Shown here piece by piece: positions 41,789 to 51,027 of a stretch of DNA of 64,000 bases (position 1 is its first letter; each line of letters begins with the position of its first letter). This DNA comes from a virus: IMG/VR virus record IMGVR_UViG_3300034375_007958, positions 1 through 64,000 of that record. One strand, 5' to 3'. The position numbers and the translations under genes are program-made. The notes below the pieces were generated by a model. The model saw only the letters and a program-made list of their open reading frames with translations. It was not told the origin of the DNA and ran no database searches.

Positions 41789-42016
41789 TTATTTAGGTTT
41801 CCTCATTGCTTGTCTTGCTGCTTGATCACGTTCGTGATAGCGTTCATTGATTGCTTGGTTACGTCCTTTTACGACTTGACCTTGTTTGTTTACTTGATCA
41901 CCTCTGGCGTTTACTGCCATATTTCCAACTGCACGTTCTTGTTCGTTTTGCAGTCTTAAATTATCCATATTAATGAACTTGCCCTGTGCTGTTCTGTATA
42001 CGCCACGTGCCATCAT
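41789..42016 (-). CDS. small Arg/Gln-rich hypothetical protein
   Basis: The 75-aa basic, helical protein (RTAQGKFINMDNLRLQNEQE...) is unrecognised. An alternative ATG is one codon downstream. It directly abuts the co-chaperonin gene. Confidence 0.6.
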   Translation of the reverse strand: MMARGVYRTAQGKFINMDNLRLQNEQERAVGNMAVNARGDQVNKQGQVVKGRNQAINERYHERDQAARQAMRKPK

Positions 42017-42031
42017 GTTCTCCCTAGTAAA

Positions 42032-42544
42032 CTATTTAAGAAATTCCTGGATGTCCAGGTCATAATATAGACTGTTGATTTTATGTACACCAATTAAGTA
42101 AAGTATATAACTGGCTACACTGGATCCACGCCCAACACCCCAAACTACGTTGTTTTTTCTAAGTGTATCTACTAGATATTTCATAAAACGAAGTAAGTTG
42201 AACAAGTCTCGCTCTTGATAAAGTAGTAATTCTTCACCAACTCTTTGTAGTTCTGCTTCTTTAGTACATTGACTTAGCAGCCATGCCGCAATATCTAATT
42301 CTCGATACTCTGCGGGCATTAGCCATGTGTTCTGTTTAGAATCATGGAACTCGTTGACGTCTCCAATCCACTCAGTATAGTTTTTAAGTAATGGCATCTC
42401 TGCAAATAGTGTTCTCACACTGTGATTGAACTTATGTCCATCTTCGACAAGGAAGTTAGTTATATCTAAGTCGGGATTTTTATAAAGCAAGTCGCACAAC
42501 TCTGTAGTTGTACACCATGCCTGACCTACTGCGTCATATCTCAT
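42032..42544 (-). CDS. DNA polymerase III alpha-like fragment
   Basis: The 170-aa C-terminal part (VVWGVGRGSSVASYILYLIG, then INSLYYDLDIQEFLK) closely resembles the PolIII-alpha segment GxGRGSxxxS...Y.LGIT..DP..YGL.FERF. The catalytic Asp residues of the polymerase palm are missing, so it is not a polymerase. It may be a divergent replisome-binding or decoy protein. It overlaps the small gene upstream. Confidence 0.6.
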   Translation of the reverse strand: MRYDAVGQAWCTTTELCDLLYKNPDLDITNFLVEDGHKFNHSVRTLFAEMPLLKNYTEWIGDVNEFHDSKQNTWLMPAEYRELDIAAWLLSQCTKEAELQRVGEELLLYQERDLFNLLRFMKYLVDTLRKNNVVWGVGRGSSVASYILYLIGVHKINSLYYDLDIQEFLK

Positions 42545-42780
42545 TTGATGTCGATAATGTCGTCAAAGTCTCGGCCGGCTTTTTTGGCGAGATCTTCCAT
42601 CATCTTGCGTTGACGTTTATTAAGTTCTTCGTTATAGTCTTCCAACATCATTTGAACTTGTTGTAGTAATTCTCCATTACCCGAACTCCAAGCCTGAGTC
42701 ATACGTCTATTTAAGTCTTGAACTTTTTTGGCAAGTTCTTCGTCGCTCAACGTGCTTAAATCTGGAGTTAGTGGATGCAT
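42541..42780 (-). CDS. small coiled-coil hypothetical protein
   Basis: The 79-aa, Lys/Glu-rich coiled-coil protein (LSDEELAKKVQDLNRRMTQA) has no recognised function. Its ATG overlaps the stop of the 49-aa gene (TAATG). Confidence 0.6.
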   Translation of the reverse strand: MHPLTPDLSTLSDEELAKKVQDLNRRMTQAWSSGNGELLQQVQMMLEDYNEELNKRQRKMMEDLAKKAGRDFDDIIDIK

Positions 42781-42929
42781 TATGCGTGGTCCTTGTGTTC
42801 TATGCCCAACAACTGCTCTAGTTGCTCACGTGCCAGGTATACTCTACCATCTTCTAAGTATAGTAGAATTTCCTCCAGTTTGTCAACTATCTCGTCGGGT
42901 AGTTCAATGTACTTTTTATCGTTAATCAC
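42780..42929 (-). CDS. small acidic hypothetical protein
   Basis: The 49-aa helical product starts at GTG, which overlaps the MazG stop (GTGA), and ends in a TAATG overlap with the 79-aa gene. The sequence (INDKKYIELPDEIVDKLEEI) is acidic. Overlaps at both ends support it. Confidence 0.6.
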   Translation of the reverse strand: MINDKKYIELPDEIVDKLEEILLYLEDGRVYLAREQLEQLLGIEHKDHA

Positions 42930-43336
42930 AGGTCGCCTTCTTTTCGATTCTCACTGTAATAAACATCAAATTGACCATCTGGATACCTAGATTCCAATTT
43001 ACGTACATTTTCAGCAATAACATCATTCGGATCAAGATTCAATGCCCTACAAGCATTAACCCAGTACCACATAATATCTCCTAATTCGCGCTTCATGTGA
43101 AAAACATTTTCTTGGTTGAACTCTTTTCCTTGAAAAAATATTTTTTTAACGATCTCATTAAACTCACCGCCTTCACTAGCCAATCCAATTCCTGCAGTTA
43201 AAAGCAAAGAAAAATTGTAGCCGTCGTTATTGTAGGCAAGATCTCTTAATCGATTTTGGAAATGGTTTATGGAGTTACTTTCCGCAGAAGTTACAGCGTT
43301 TACAAACTTTTCGTATTTTTTTAGGTCTACTTGCAT
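42926..43336 (-). CDS. mazG: MazG-like nucleotide pyrophosphohydrolase
   Basis: The 136-aa all-helical protein has the MazG metal site ASEGGEFNEIVKK (E55, E58) and ELGDIMWYWVNA (E84, D87), which hydrolyses NTPs or dNTPs, perhaps (p)ppGpp. MazG is common in marine T4-like phages. It has its own near-consensus sigma70 promoter and a TAGGAG Shine-Dalgarno, so it is an early gene. Confidence 0.9.
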   Translation of the reverse strand: MQVDLKKYEKFVNAVTSAESNSINHFQNRLRDLAYNNDGYNFSLLLTAGIGLASEGGEFNEIVKKIFFQGKEFNQENVFHMKRELGDIMWYWVNACRALNLDPNDVIAENVRKLESRYPDGQFDVYYSENRKEGDL

Positions 43337-43358
43337 TCATTCTCCTATTTGTTATAGA

Positions 43359-43387
43359 ATTTTACAACCAAATTAGGAAATTGTCAA
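43359..43387 (-). promoter_or_regulatory. sigma70-type promoter for mazG
   Basis: Minus-strand TTGACA (43387-43382), 17-bp spacer, TAAAAT (43364-43359), then a 22-nt leader with Shine-Dalgarno TAGGAGA before the ATG. Confidence 0.75.
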
Positions 43388-43396
43388 ATAATTCGA

Positions 43397-44593
43397 TTAA
43401 GTAGTTTTGTACCAAACACTGTCGTAATATAGCCATTCTCCGCCAGTAGTTACACCAGCAGTTGTTAGAGCACCTAGTAAGGTTTGGCCTCCAACAGTTG
43501 TGTGTGTTAATGTTGTAATTGTATTTGCAAAGGCAATTTTAATAATTTGTCCATTCATCGGAGTTGATGGCATAGTTAATGTATAACTGGCAATTACTGC
43601 ATTTGGGGCAATAATTACAGTACCAACATTACTATATATCTGAGTACTTGATGCTGCCGCAGCATTAGGTACAAACTGTAACCCGTAAACTGTTCCTGCA
43701 CACATGTCTGTGATGCCATTGACTGTTAGGTTACCAATATTAGCGTTTCCGCTAACACTCAAACTATTAAGTGTGCCTAAATCTGTAATAAAAGTTTGGC
43801 TAGGTGTTCGTATATTTCCGATATATCCACTATTAGCGATAAACCAATCTGCTTCTACGTTGCCACTGAATACTGCACCGTTAGCATCATACGTTAAATT
43901 GCCTGTTACTATTTCGTCACAAGTAATAGTACCATATGCATTCCCGCTGACATTTGTTACAGTCATTGTGATGCCGGCTTGTGCTGCATTGTTGATCGAA
44001 GTAACAACACTTACATTACCTTGCATTTCGTTACGTGGCCTACTCAGGTCAGAAACATGAAAACTTGTACCACCATTATTAGTAGCAAACTCAAAAATGT
44101 AAGTACCAGGATCTGAAAAATAAATGGTATTTCCACTAATTCCAGCGATAGTGTCTTTGTTAATACTAACTGAGGCAGGTATTGTAAGTGTAAAACTGGT
44201 ATCTGTAATTGTAACTTCTAGTCTAAATCTTGTTTGCTGTCCATTAGCACCACTAAAACTATTGAAAGTTAAAACTGTACTACCAGTTAGTGTAATAGTT
44301 TGATAACTTCCGTTTAGGTAATCTAAAGGAATATTGCCTGATACGGATCCTATAGCAAAAATAGTTTCTCTGCTAGTCCTAAATGTACCTGAAGTGATTG
44401 TAGTATTTCCACCCAAATCGTTGTTTTGATTTCTTATAATAGCGTTAGACTGCAAACTGCTAATTTCGTTATAAGCATATCCAAAATTAGTTTGAATTGC
44501 ACTAAAGTTGTTGCGAAATCCTTGACTGCTATTATCCTGTCCTGCTATAGGATAAGTAGCATCAATGGTATTTTGATTAATCTGACTGGCCAT
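43397..44593 (-). CDS. tail fibre/collar-like structural protein
   Basis: The 398-aa beta-rich protein has an N-terminus (NQNTIDATYPIAGQDNSSQG, then FRNNFSAIQTNF) of the type that anchors T4-like fibre proteins to the baseplate, followed by Gly/Ser/Thr/Asn-rich repeats. Repeated GNLT/GNI segments suggest a trimeric beta helix. It starts 1 nt after the adhesin stop. The receptor is unknown. Confidence 0.75.
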   Translation of the reverse strand: MASQINQNTIDATYPIAGQDNSSQGFRNNFSAIQTNFGYAYNEISSLQSNAIIRNQNNDLGGNTTITSGTFRTSRETIFAIGSVSGNIPLDYLNGSYQTITLTGSTVLTFNSFSGANGQQTRFRLEVTITDTSFTLTIPASVSINKDTIAGISGNTIYFSDPGTYIFEFATNNGGTSFHVSDLSRPRNEMQGNVSVVTSINNAAQAGITMTVTNVSGNAYGTITCDEIVTGNLTYDANGAVFSGNVEADWFIANSGYIGNIRTPSQTFITDLGTLNSLSVSGNANIGNLTVNGITDMCAGTVYGLQFVPNAAAASSTQIYSNVGTVIIAPNAVIASYTLTMPSTPMNGQIIKIAFANTITTLTHTTVGGQTLLGALTTAGVTTGGEWLYYDSVWYKTT

Positions 44594-47500
44594 TTAACTT
44601 AAAACTCCAAATTGTGGATACTTAAGATATTTATCACCACTTGTTGGGGTAGTGTAAGGATCTCTAAATGTGTGACTGTATGACAAATTATTTACGTTTG
44701 CAGTACTATTAGCACTTAAATTCATACTAGTATCGCTTGTAATGCTGCTTACATAGCCAAGAACTACGTTAGTATTTACTACAACAGCATCACCTATATG
44801 CAACTCTGATGTGAATAGAGTACTTACTCCTTCAATTTCAAAACTTGCACTTGAAACATTAGATGGTAGCGGGTTGAGCACCGTGAGTGTGTTTGCACTT
44901 ATAATGCTGCGAATAGTACCAATACTATTTCCAGAAACATAAATGTTTTTACCAACAGTTGCTTCTGTGGTAAACGTAGTGCCTGTGCCAGTAATTGTGG
45001 TACTTTCTGTGTTACCTGTAATTGTGCCTGTACCTGTGATGTTGGCTGCAATACCTGTGATTACATTACTAGTAGTATTTGCAGATATGTTACCTGTCGC
45101 AATCACATAGTTGTTATTCAAGAATATGTTACTGTAGGTAAAGGAAAGGTTGGAAACGTTACTGTAACTGTTTGCATCCATAACCAGTGTTGTGTTGCCT
45201 GTAATGGTTACAACATTTCCGATAATAACACCACCTACATACAGTGTTGCGTTGGCTGCTAACTCGCCGCTGAATATTGTGCTGTTACCTGTCACAATAT
45301 TGCTTTGTGTGTTTGCAATCAAATAGCCAGTACCTGCAACTGCTTCATTGGATTTAATGTAGTTGTTGCTGAGGATGCTGTCCCATTCATACCTATCAAT
45401 TGTAAAATCTATTAAGTTAAAGTCCTGATAAGCATTGCGCACTCTGTAAGCAACTTCTGCACTGCGACCTGGATTGGTATAACACAACACAAGTGCTCTG
45501 GTAAAGCCAAGTACAGTGCCGTCTGGTTGTCTACTGGTCATCCAGCGTGGCAGTATACCCCTGTCCTGATAGCCCACACTGTTGTCAACTGAAGTTGTTG
45601 AGGAATCTGGATTGAATATGTAAACGTTTCCGCTTGTAGATAAACCACGAGTCGTAAATGCTATGTTATTGTTTTTGTCTATAAATGGAGCCCAAGCAAA
45701 ATAATCATTCACTTGTGGGTTAGGATTTGGCACGGTCTGCACCAACTGACCGTTACGCAAATCAAACACATAGCCAACACCGCTATTTGATACAGGGTAG
45801 TTTGCACCATAAGCACCAGCAACAACGTATCTATCGTTTATGGCCAGGCCAATACCAAAATTCTGGCTTGTAGAATTATCGTTGCCATATTTTGGATTAC
45901 GCAATGTATATAATAACTCACAGTCTTGCCAAGAGCCGCTGATTGAACGATAAACATAAACAAGTCCATCGGACACGATAGAAGGGTCAGGCTCATCAGC
46001 AAGGTTTGCAGTTACTGCCATATAGTTTGCAGACATGGCCACTCGGTAACCAAACTGATCAGCAACAGACCCGCCATAGAAATTGGGATTGGTTATTATT
46101 TTTATTAGTTGCCCTGTACTGAGATTGAAGATTGCAACTGCTCCTTCATAGTTTGATCCCAAAGGATCTGCAAGGTAAGAAGTGACAACGCCATACTGTC
46201 CATAAGCAGCAACCGCATAACCAAATTGGTCGCTTGTAGGATCCCAATCTGTAAATGGATTTTTTAAGATATGTAGTAACGTGCCTGCTGTGTCATAAAC
46301 ATATGCTCGACCGTAGTTCGATCCCTCGGTATCATTTTGCACTGCTCCAACAAGCACATATTTTCCGCTTACGCTTACAGACCAACCAAAATATTCGTTG
46401 GAAGATGAAATGGGATTATCGATTTTAATAACTCTGGTAATATCAGACCAATCGCCAGTGTCTGTTTTAAAAATTGTTACTGTGCCTGTTTGAGTATATA
46501 TTCCTACATCATCATAGGGCGCACCCACAGCCATGACATTACCTGCTTGATTATCTATACTCACTGAGTAACCAAATCGGCCGTCTACTGCGGTGCCATT
46601 GTTATTTCCAACGTTGGCAATTAATGAGCCGGTTGTGGCATTAAAAATATAGACATTACCTGAGTTTGTTCCTTCAATGTCGTTATCTTCATGCATAGCA
46701 CTTACTGCTACATAGTCGCCATATAAACTTGTACTGAAGCCAAAATAATCAAGATTGCTTGTAATATTGGGATTGGGGTTTTCGATAGTGAGGTTTGCGT
46801 CAGTGTAGAATGTGTATTCTGTGGTTGTGCTGGTATTATTACCTGCCAACCTTTGAATCATATTGGGGAAACTGTTGGGGTAAACTGTGCTGATGTTTTG
46901 ACTGTTTGTGGGCACAGTTTCAGCAATGTTAGGGCCAACGCCACTGGCGTTTACCTGCTGATCAATAATGTCAATATAAACAACTTCGTACACAGTATTA
47001 AAGTTATCATCTTTGGCAACGGCAGTTTTGACCTCACCAAACCTTAGTGTTTTCCAATAGTGGTTTAAGGTCATGGCATTGATATACTGACTGTCTGTGT
47101 CGGGGTTTAATCCAGTTAAGAACAACATTCGACGCAGTGTATTTTTGCTAAACCAAGGATCCCAATATCTGTAGATATAATCTGGAGGGAATATGTCGGT
47201 GGTGTTTAGCAATTCGTTATAGATTAGGCGCCCTGCTCTGTCAGGTAAAACTTGAACATATAAATTTTCATAAGGTCTTGCATTACGTTGATTAACATTT
47301 AAAGTAAATTCTTTATCGCTGTAAAATAACCCATTGACATCGCTGGCTCTGACTGTAAAAGTATATGTGTCTACCGCTGCATTTGTTTCGAAACTTACTC
47401 TGCCTGCTATGGTACCGTCTGATACAAACTCTAGTCCGGCCGGCAAACCACCTAAACCATTTCCTACCAAACTATATTGTAGTTGTGATCCAGAACTAAG

Positions 47501-48523
47501 TTCTGCTTCTACATATAGTTCACTGATTTCGCCATTGTAAATTGATCCAATGTTACTGCTAGTAATCCAAATAACTTCTTCGTCGAGCGCACCTATTACT
47601 TGTATACTATACTCTCTGGTTTCTGACACAAAATCGGTATTAAACCTCTTAAATGCCCTAACTTCAAACGTGCTAAGAGTTCCTCTTACATTTCCTGACA
47701 AAGGAATAGTACCTGTAATCCAGCCAGTATTAGCAACTAAGGAAAGTCCCGTCGGCAGTGTACCTGACACCAGTTCATATGTAAGATAATCTTCATCATA
47801 ATCTGTTGCTAGAACTTGCACGTTAAAGTTATTACCTTCTCTGACATTTCCTAATAGGCCAGCAGGTGTAACCAAAAATGGAGAATACAACGAACTTGTA
47901 TCTGCGGTAATGATACTAACGTTGTCAGTATTATAGTAAGTGGTGTCTGCAGTTAGACTCTTTCTGTTTATAACCCACTGCGAAAAGTAGTTATTATCAA
48001 ATTTTGTTCCGTCAGTTGCTCTAATATCGAATTCAAAGTTTGTGTTGGCAGTTACCGGTTCTATATGGCCAAACAAATTACCATTTGCATACAATGTAAG
48101 ATTAGGAGCGACATTACCAGCAAGTATAATAAAACTAGTATCTGCCAAATTGGAAGTATCAACTAGGGTGAAAGTTTGTTGAAAATAACTACCTGCAATT
48201 TGAAAACTTAATGCACCTGTGTTGGGTGTGATCTCAGGTTGAAGTACGCTGGCAACTGTTAAGTTAAAACTTCTATCTGCTACTGCACCAATGGTATCTG
48301 TTGCTCTTACTGTAAAGTTACTGGTAATAGTTCCAGTAACATTTAAAGTATTTCCCGATATGTTTCCATTTGATGCTAAAGATAAACCTGAAGGTAGTGC
48401 TCCGGATATAAGAGTATATGTTACACTTGAACCAGGACTATAAGTTTCGAGGTTTAGTGTATAAGTTTGCAGTTCAGGAATTACGCCTAAACTACCTGCG
48501 GGGGTTATCCAAGTCGCTGCCAT
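44594..48523 (-). CDS. giant adhesin with Ig-like and FG-GAP domains
   Basis: The 1309-aa protein carries about four putative Ig/cadherin-like (He_PIG) domains (residues about 10-410, e.g. ISGALPSGLSLASNGNISG), a middle domain, then about seven FG-GAP-like repeats (e.g. FGYSVSIDNQAGNVMAVGAP) likely forming a beta-propeller, and Thr/Gly-rich repeats near the C-terminus. It is probably a receptor-binding tail fibre or adhesin. It is flanked by two shorter fibre-like proteins. Confidence 0.8.
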   Translation of the reverse strand: MAATWITPAGSLGVIPELQTYTLNLETYSPGSSVTYTLISGALPSGLSLASNGNISGNTLNVTGTITSNFTVRATDTIGAVADRSFNLTVASVLQPEITPNTGALSFQIAGSYFQQTFTLVDTSNLADTSFIILAGNVAPNLTLYANGNLFGHIEPVTANTNFEFDIRATDGTKFDNNYFSQWVINRKSLTADTTYYNTDNVSIITADTSSLYSPFLVTPAGLLGNVREGNNFNVQVLATDYDEDYLTYELVSGTLPTGLSLVANTGWITGTIPLSGNVRGTLSTFEVRAFKRFNTDFVSETREYSIQVIGALDEEVIWITSSNIGSIYNGEISELYVEAELSSGSQLQYSLVGNGLGGLPAGLEFVSDGTIAGRVSFETNAAVDTYTFTVRASDVNGLFYSDKEFTLNVNQRNARPYENLYVQVLPDRAGRLIYNELLNTTDIFPPDYIYRYWDPWFSKNTLRRMLFLTGLNPDTDSQYINAMTLNHYWKTLRFGEVKTAVAKDDNFNTVYEVVYIDIIDQQVNASGVGPNIAETVPTNSQNISTVYPNSFPNMIQRLAGNNTSTTTEYTFYTDANLTIENPNPNITSNLDYFGFSTSLYGDYVAVSAMHEDNDIEGTNSGNVYIFNATTGSLIANVGNNNGTAVDGRFGYSVSIDNQAGNVMAVGAPYDDVGIYTQTGTVTIFKTDTGDWSDITRVIKIDNPISSSNEYFGWSVSVSGKYVLVGAVQNDTEGSNYGRAYVYDTAGTLLHILKNPFTDWDPTSDQFGYAVAAYGQYGVVTSYLADPLGSNYEGAVAIFNLSTGQLIKIITNPNFYGGSVADQFGYRVAMSANYMAVTANLADEPDPSIVSDGLVYVYRSISGSWQDCELLYTLRNPKYGNDNSTSQNFGIGLAINDRYVVAGAYGANYPVSNSGVGYVFDLRNGQLVQTVPNPNPQVNDYFAWAPFIDKNNNIAFTTRGLSTSGNVYIFNPDSSTTSVDNSVGYQDRGILPRWMTSRQPDGTVLGFTRALVLCYTNPGRSAEVAYRVRNAYQDFNLIDFTIDRYEWDSILSNNYIKSNEAVAGTGYLIANTQSNIVTGNSTIFSGELAANATLYVGGVIIGNVVTITGNTTLVMDANSYSNVSNLSFTYSNIFLNNNYVIATGNISANTTSNVITGIAANITGTGTITGNTESTTITGTGTTFTTEATVGKNIYVSGNSIGTIRSIISANTLTVLNPLPSNVSSASFEIEGVSTLFTSELHIGDAVVVNTNVVLGYVSSITSDTSMNLSANSTANVNNLSYSHTFRDPYTTPTSGDKYLKYPQFGVLS
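44628..44635 (-). promoter_or_regulatory. late promoter candidate (GATAAATA) inside adhesin end
   Basis: Minus-strand GATAAATA lies 34 nt upstream of the 398-aa fibre gene start, in the last codons of the adhesin gene. It has the same GATAAATATCTT context seen at 21106 and 29346. Confidence 0.5.
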
Positions 48524-48531
48524 ATAATGTA

Positions 48532-49500
48532 TTAACTAGTGAACCAATATATTTCATTGGTTTTTAAATTAACTGAATTCGTACCTAATTCTGCGCCAAC
48601 ATTAACAAAAGTATTCTGCGTATTTGCACTAGTCCAAATGTTTCCTGCTGAAGGTTGCACGTTTATTGTTAGTGTTCTGTTATCTAGACCGCCTTCATCG
48701 TAACAAATAAATGTATACCATATTCCTTTGGAATACGGCACACTGGCATTTGGCAAAGTTATAGTAATATTTCCTGCAGTTAAATTTGCAACTATGGTTT
48801 GTGCATAGATAGGACTGGCCGCTAAATTTGCATCAGATGTGATAGTATGGGTGTTTGCGCTAAACCGTCCGTTGGCTTTAAAAGTTCCTGGTACTACAAG
48901 AAGACCACTTTGCGTGCTTATAGTGCTAAAGGTTCCACCAGAACTTACATTACCAGTTACGACTGCATCTTGACTAATTGTTAGAGAAGTAACACTGGTC
49001 GTCTCTAAAATATTTAAATTTCCTGCAGTTATGTTTGCACTTGCAACCACATTAGTAGCATTAATAATGTCTAAATTTGCGATGTTTGCAATAGTTGTAT
49101 CTGCAATTAGATTGGCGGTGAATGTACTGTTTCCTGAAAAAGTTGCTAGGTTAAATGTGCTTTCTCCAGTACTTTCTATGTTGGCGGTAATGTTCCCCGA
49201 AACAGTGAAGCCAGTAATAGTGTTTGCACTAAGAACGTCAACAGTAATATTTGTTGCTGTAATATCTGTTGTAGTATAACTAGATATTGTGTTAACATTC
49301 AACACATCAACGTTAGCAATATTAAACACACTAGTTCCGGTGCTCTCAATGTTCGCTGCTAAATTAGCAACACTGGAGTTGGGGAAAAATGCTTCAATAA
49401 GTTGAAAATTTTCGTTTACAATAATAAACGCATCGCGGAGACTGCTTCCTGTTCCATCGTTGGGAGAGGTTCCGACATTAATATTAGGTAAAAGAGCCAT
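48532..49500 (-). CDS. fibre/structural protein, T4-like N-terminal module
   Basis: The 322-aa protein begins MALLPNINVGTSPNDGTGSS followed by LRDAFIIVNENFQLIEAFF, a motif found in many T4-like phage collar or fibre proteins. The body has Asn/Thr/Ser-rich repeats (NIANLDIINATN) and a C-terminal beta domain. A GATAAATA late element lies upstream. It is the first gene of the fibre cluster. Confidence 0.78.
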   Translation of the reverse strand: MALLPNINVGTSPNDGTGSSLRDAFIIVNENFQLIEAFFPNSSVANLAANIESTGTSVFNIANVDVLNVNTISSYTTTDITATNITVDVLSANTITGFTVSGNITANIESTGESTFNLATFSGNSTFTANLIADTTIANIANLDIINATNVVASANITAGNLNILETTSVTSLTISQDAVVTGNVSSGGTFSTISTQSGLLVVPGTFKANGRFSANTHTITSDANLAASPIYAQTIVANLTAGNITITLPNASVPYSKGIWYTFICYDEGGLDNRTLTINVQPSAGNIWTSANTQNTFVNVGAELGTNSVNLKTNEIYWFTS

Positions 49501-49521
49501 AGTTCTAGAATCCGTTTTAGT

Positions 49522-49529
49522 TATTTATC
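49522..49529 (-). promoter_or_regulatory. late promoter candidate (GATAAATA) for fibre cluster
   Basis: Minus-strand GATAAATA lies 21 nt upstream of the 322-aa fibre gene and would drive the three structural genes. Confidence 0.55.
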
Positions 49530-49554
49530 GGACTTAGAGTTTAGGCTTCAGTGA

Positions 49555-49881
49555 TTAATATGGGCTAAAACTGCTTCCGCAACCGCAGGTTGTTTCAGCG
49601 TTGGGGTTGTTGATGCTAAAACTAGCACCCATTAGATCTTCTTTATAGTCAATTCGAGCACCATCTAAGTATGTGGCACTCATTGAGTCTATAAGAATTT
49701 TAACACCGTCAAAATCTTCCTCCCAATCGTCTTCGTTGGCAATTTCATCGAAAGTAAAACCATACTGCATGCCAGAGCAACCACCACCCTGTACAAAAGT
49801 ACGTAGTTTAAGGTCCGGATTATTTTCTTCTGCCAGCAGGTCTTTTAATTTTTCAACTGCTGATTCTGTAATTGTAATCAT
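49555..49881 (-). CDS. IscA/ErpA-type A-type carrier for iron-sulfur clusters
   Basis: The 108-aa protein has all three conserved cysteines, C35 in [11 protein letters not shown] and C99/C101 in [11 protein letters not shown]. These bind Fe or a cluster and pass it to client proteins. The length matches ErpA/IscA (about 105-115). It overlaps the SOD gene start region by 4 nt, so it is co-expressed with SOD. Confidence 0.93.
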   Translation of the reverse strand: MITITESAVEKLKDLLAEENNPDLKLRTFVQGGGCSGMQYGFTFDEIANEDDWEEDFDGVKILIDSMSATYLDGARIDYKEDLMGASFSINNPNAETTCGCGSSFSPY

Positions 49882-50429
49882 TTGCCAGAATAAATCCTAA
49901 TGTTAACTCTATCCCAATTGATTATGCGCCATATGTTAGCAAGGTAACGTTTTTTGTCTGCACCATAGTCTTTGGCCCATGCATGTTCCCACCAATCCAC
50001 AAGTAGTGCAATGTCTGCTCGTTTCTGGTGGTTGGGAATACGTTTAATCTCGCCACTGCGGCTAAGATAGATCCAACCCGAGCCCTGTATCTTCATTGCT
50101 TCTTCGGCGAAACGTTCTTTAAATTCAGCAAAACTGCCAAATTTGCGATTAATTAGTTCAAGGCTCGCGCCGCGCGGCTTATTGTTGTTGCGTGGAGGAT
50201 AAAGTTGAGGAAAAAATATGTTGTGTAAAAATGCACCGGCCTCGTTAAAAGTTTTGTCGCCTTCGCCTTTGTTATAGCGTTCAACGTAACCACGTGCCAG
50301 TTTGCCATAATGATATTCAAGAGTGGCTTTACTCATAACAGGGCTGAGTTGAGTTTCCCGATATGGTAATTTTTCTAATACCAGTTCCTGTCCACTTTTC
50401 GCTTCAACTAAATTTATATAATCACGCAT
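49878..50429 (-). CDS. Fe/Mn superoxide dismutase with capsid-targeting-like leader
   Basis: The 183-aa Fe/Mn SOD keeps all metal ligands, H40 ([12 protein letters not shown]), H69 (GAFLHNIFF), D145 and H149 (VDWWEHAW), plus the gateway-type Tyr48 and GSGWIYL. The N-terminal extension [13 protein letters not shown] has the prohead-protease-like LVE|A site just before the SOD domain, so I infer targeting into the capsid. It converts superoxide to peroxide, complementing Dps. An AATAAATA lies near the start, but its spacing does not clearly fit a promoter. Confidence 0.93.
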   Translation of the reverse strand: MRDYINLVEAKSGQELVLEKLPYRETQLSPVMSKATLEYHYGKLARGYVERYNKGEGDKTFNEAGAFLHNIFFPQLYPPRNNNKPRGASLELINRKFGSFAEFKERFAEEAMKIQGSGWIYLSRSGEIKRIPNHQKRADIALLVDWWEHAWAKDYGADKKRYLANIWRIINWDRVNIRIYSGK

Positions 50430-50436
50430 TATGTAT

Positions 50437-50658
50437 TTATTTTGTCCTATATACTATTCTAGCACGATTTAAATCATAGGGACTCATTTCCATTACCACT
50501 GAGTCTCCTGTAATAATTTTAATATCGTTTTTCCGCATTTTGCCGCCGATGTAGGCAGTTACTATATGTTCAAGTTCGTCTAATTTTACTTTAAAAACTG
50601 CATTAGGCAAACATTCTAGTACACGCCCTGTATAGCGCATCATTTCTTCTTTGGGCAA
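50437..50658 (-). CDS. infA: translation initiation factor IF-1
   Basis: This 73-aa OB-fold protein is IF-1: GRVLECLPNAVFKVKLDELE, YIGGKMRKNDIKIITGD and YDLNRARIVYR match bacterial InfA across the length (72 aa). It starts at TTG, seven bases after an AAGGA Shine-Dalgarno, and follows a 59-aa gene. IF-1 binds the ribosomal A site during initiation. A viral copy may tune initiation on phage mRNAs, possibly leaderless ones, but that is inference. Confidence 0.93.
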   Translation of the reverse strand: MPKEEMMRYTGRVLECLPNAVFKVKLDELEHIVTAYIGGKMRKNDIKIITGDSVVMEMSPYDLNRARIVYRTK

Positions 50659-50668
50659 TTACTGATCC

Positions 50669-50848
50669 TTAATTACTGAGCACTGAAGATTTATATCTTT
50701 GACTGGGAAGAACCACGCCATAGGTTCTATATAAAAAATTTACAAACTTTTCTGCTTCACGTTTTCGTGTGATATCTTCTACATCAGTCCATACCAAATA
50801 TGCTTGGTAGACTTTGTCTAACCATTCTTTGTCATTTGCTATTGCCAT
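50669..50848 (-). CDS. small hypothetical protein upstream of infA
   Basis: The 59-aa protein (MAIANDKEWLDKVYQAYLVW...) is helical and unrecognised. Its C-terminus (YGVVLPSQRYKSS) lies 10 nt before the infA start, so it probably shares a transcript. It overlaps the 62-aa gene by 17 nt. Confidence 0.6.
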   Translation of the reverse strand: MAIANDKEWLDKVYQAYLVWTDVEDITRKREAEKFVNFLYRTYGVVLPSQRYKSSVLSN

Positions 50849-51020
50849 CTTTAATTGATTCCCTAAAACAATACCCAGTCCCGTGCCTGTGAATTGTATT
50901 TAACCTCATCAGTTCTTTATTACACTCTTGCTGAGTTTTTGCACTACCTAATACTTGGTAACTGACAAATCCTTCGGGCCTACTGTCAAAGAAACTGAAC
51001 ACCAAAATCCAATATAGCAT
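50832..51020 (-). CDS. small hydrophobic-leader protein
   Basis: I start at the ATG at 51020, just after the stop of the 129-aa gene. The 62-aa product has a hydrophobic N-terminus (MLYWILVFSFFDS) and two cysteines (QQECNKELM, GTGYCFRE). It resembles the 65-aa protein at 54.2 kb, also hydrophobic then Cys-containing. Possibly periplasmic or membrane-bound. Confidence 0.6.
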   Translation of the reverse strand: MLYWILVFSFFDSRPEGFVSYQVLGSAKTQQECNKELMRLNTIHRHGTGYCFRESIKDGNSK

Positions 51021-51027
51021 CACATAC

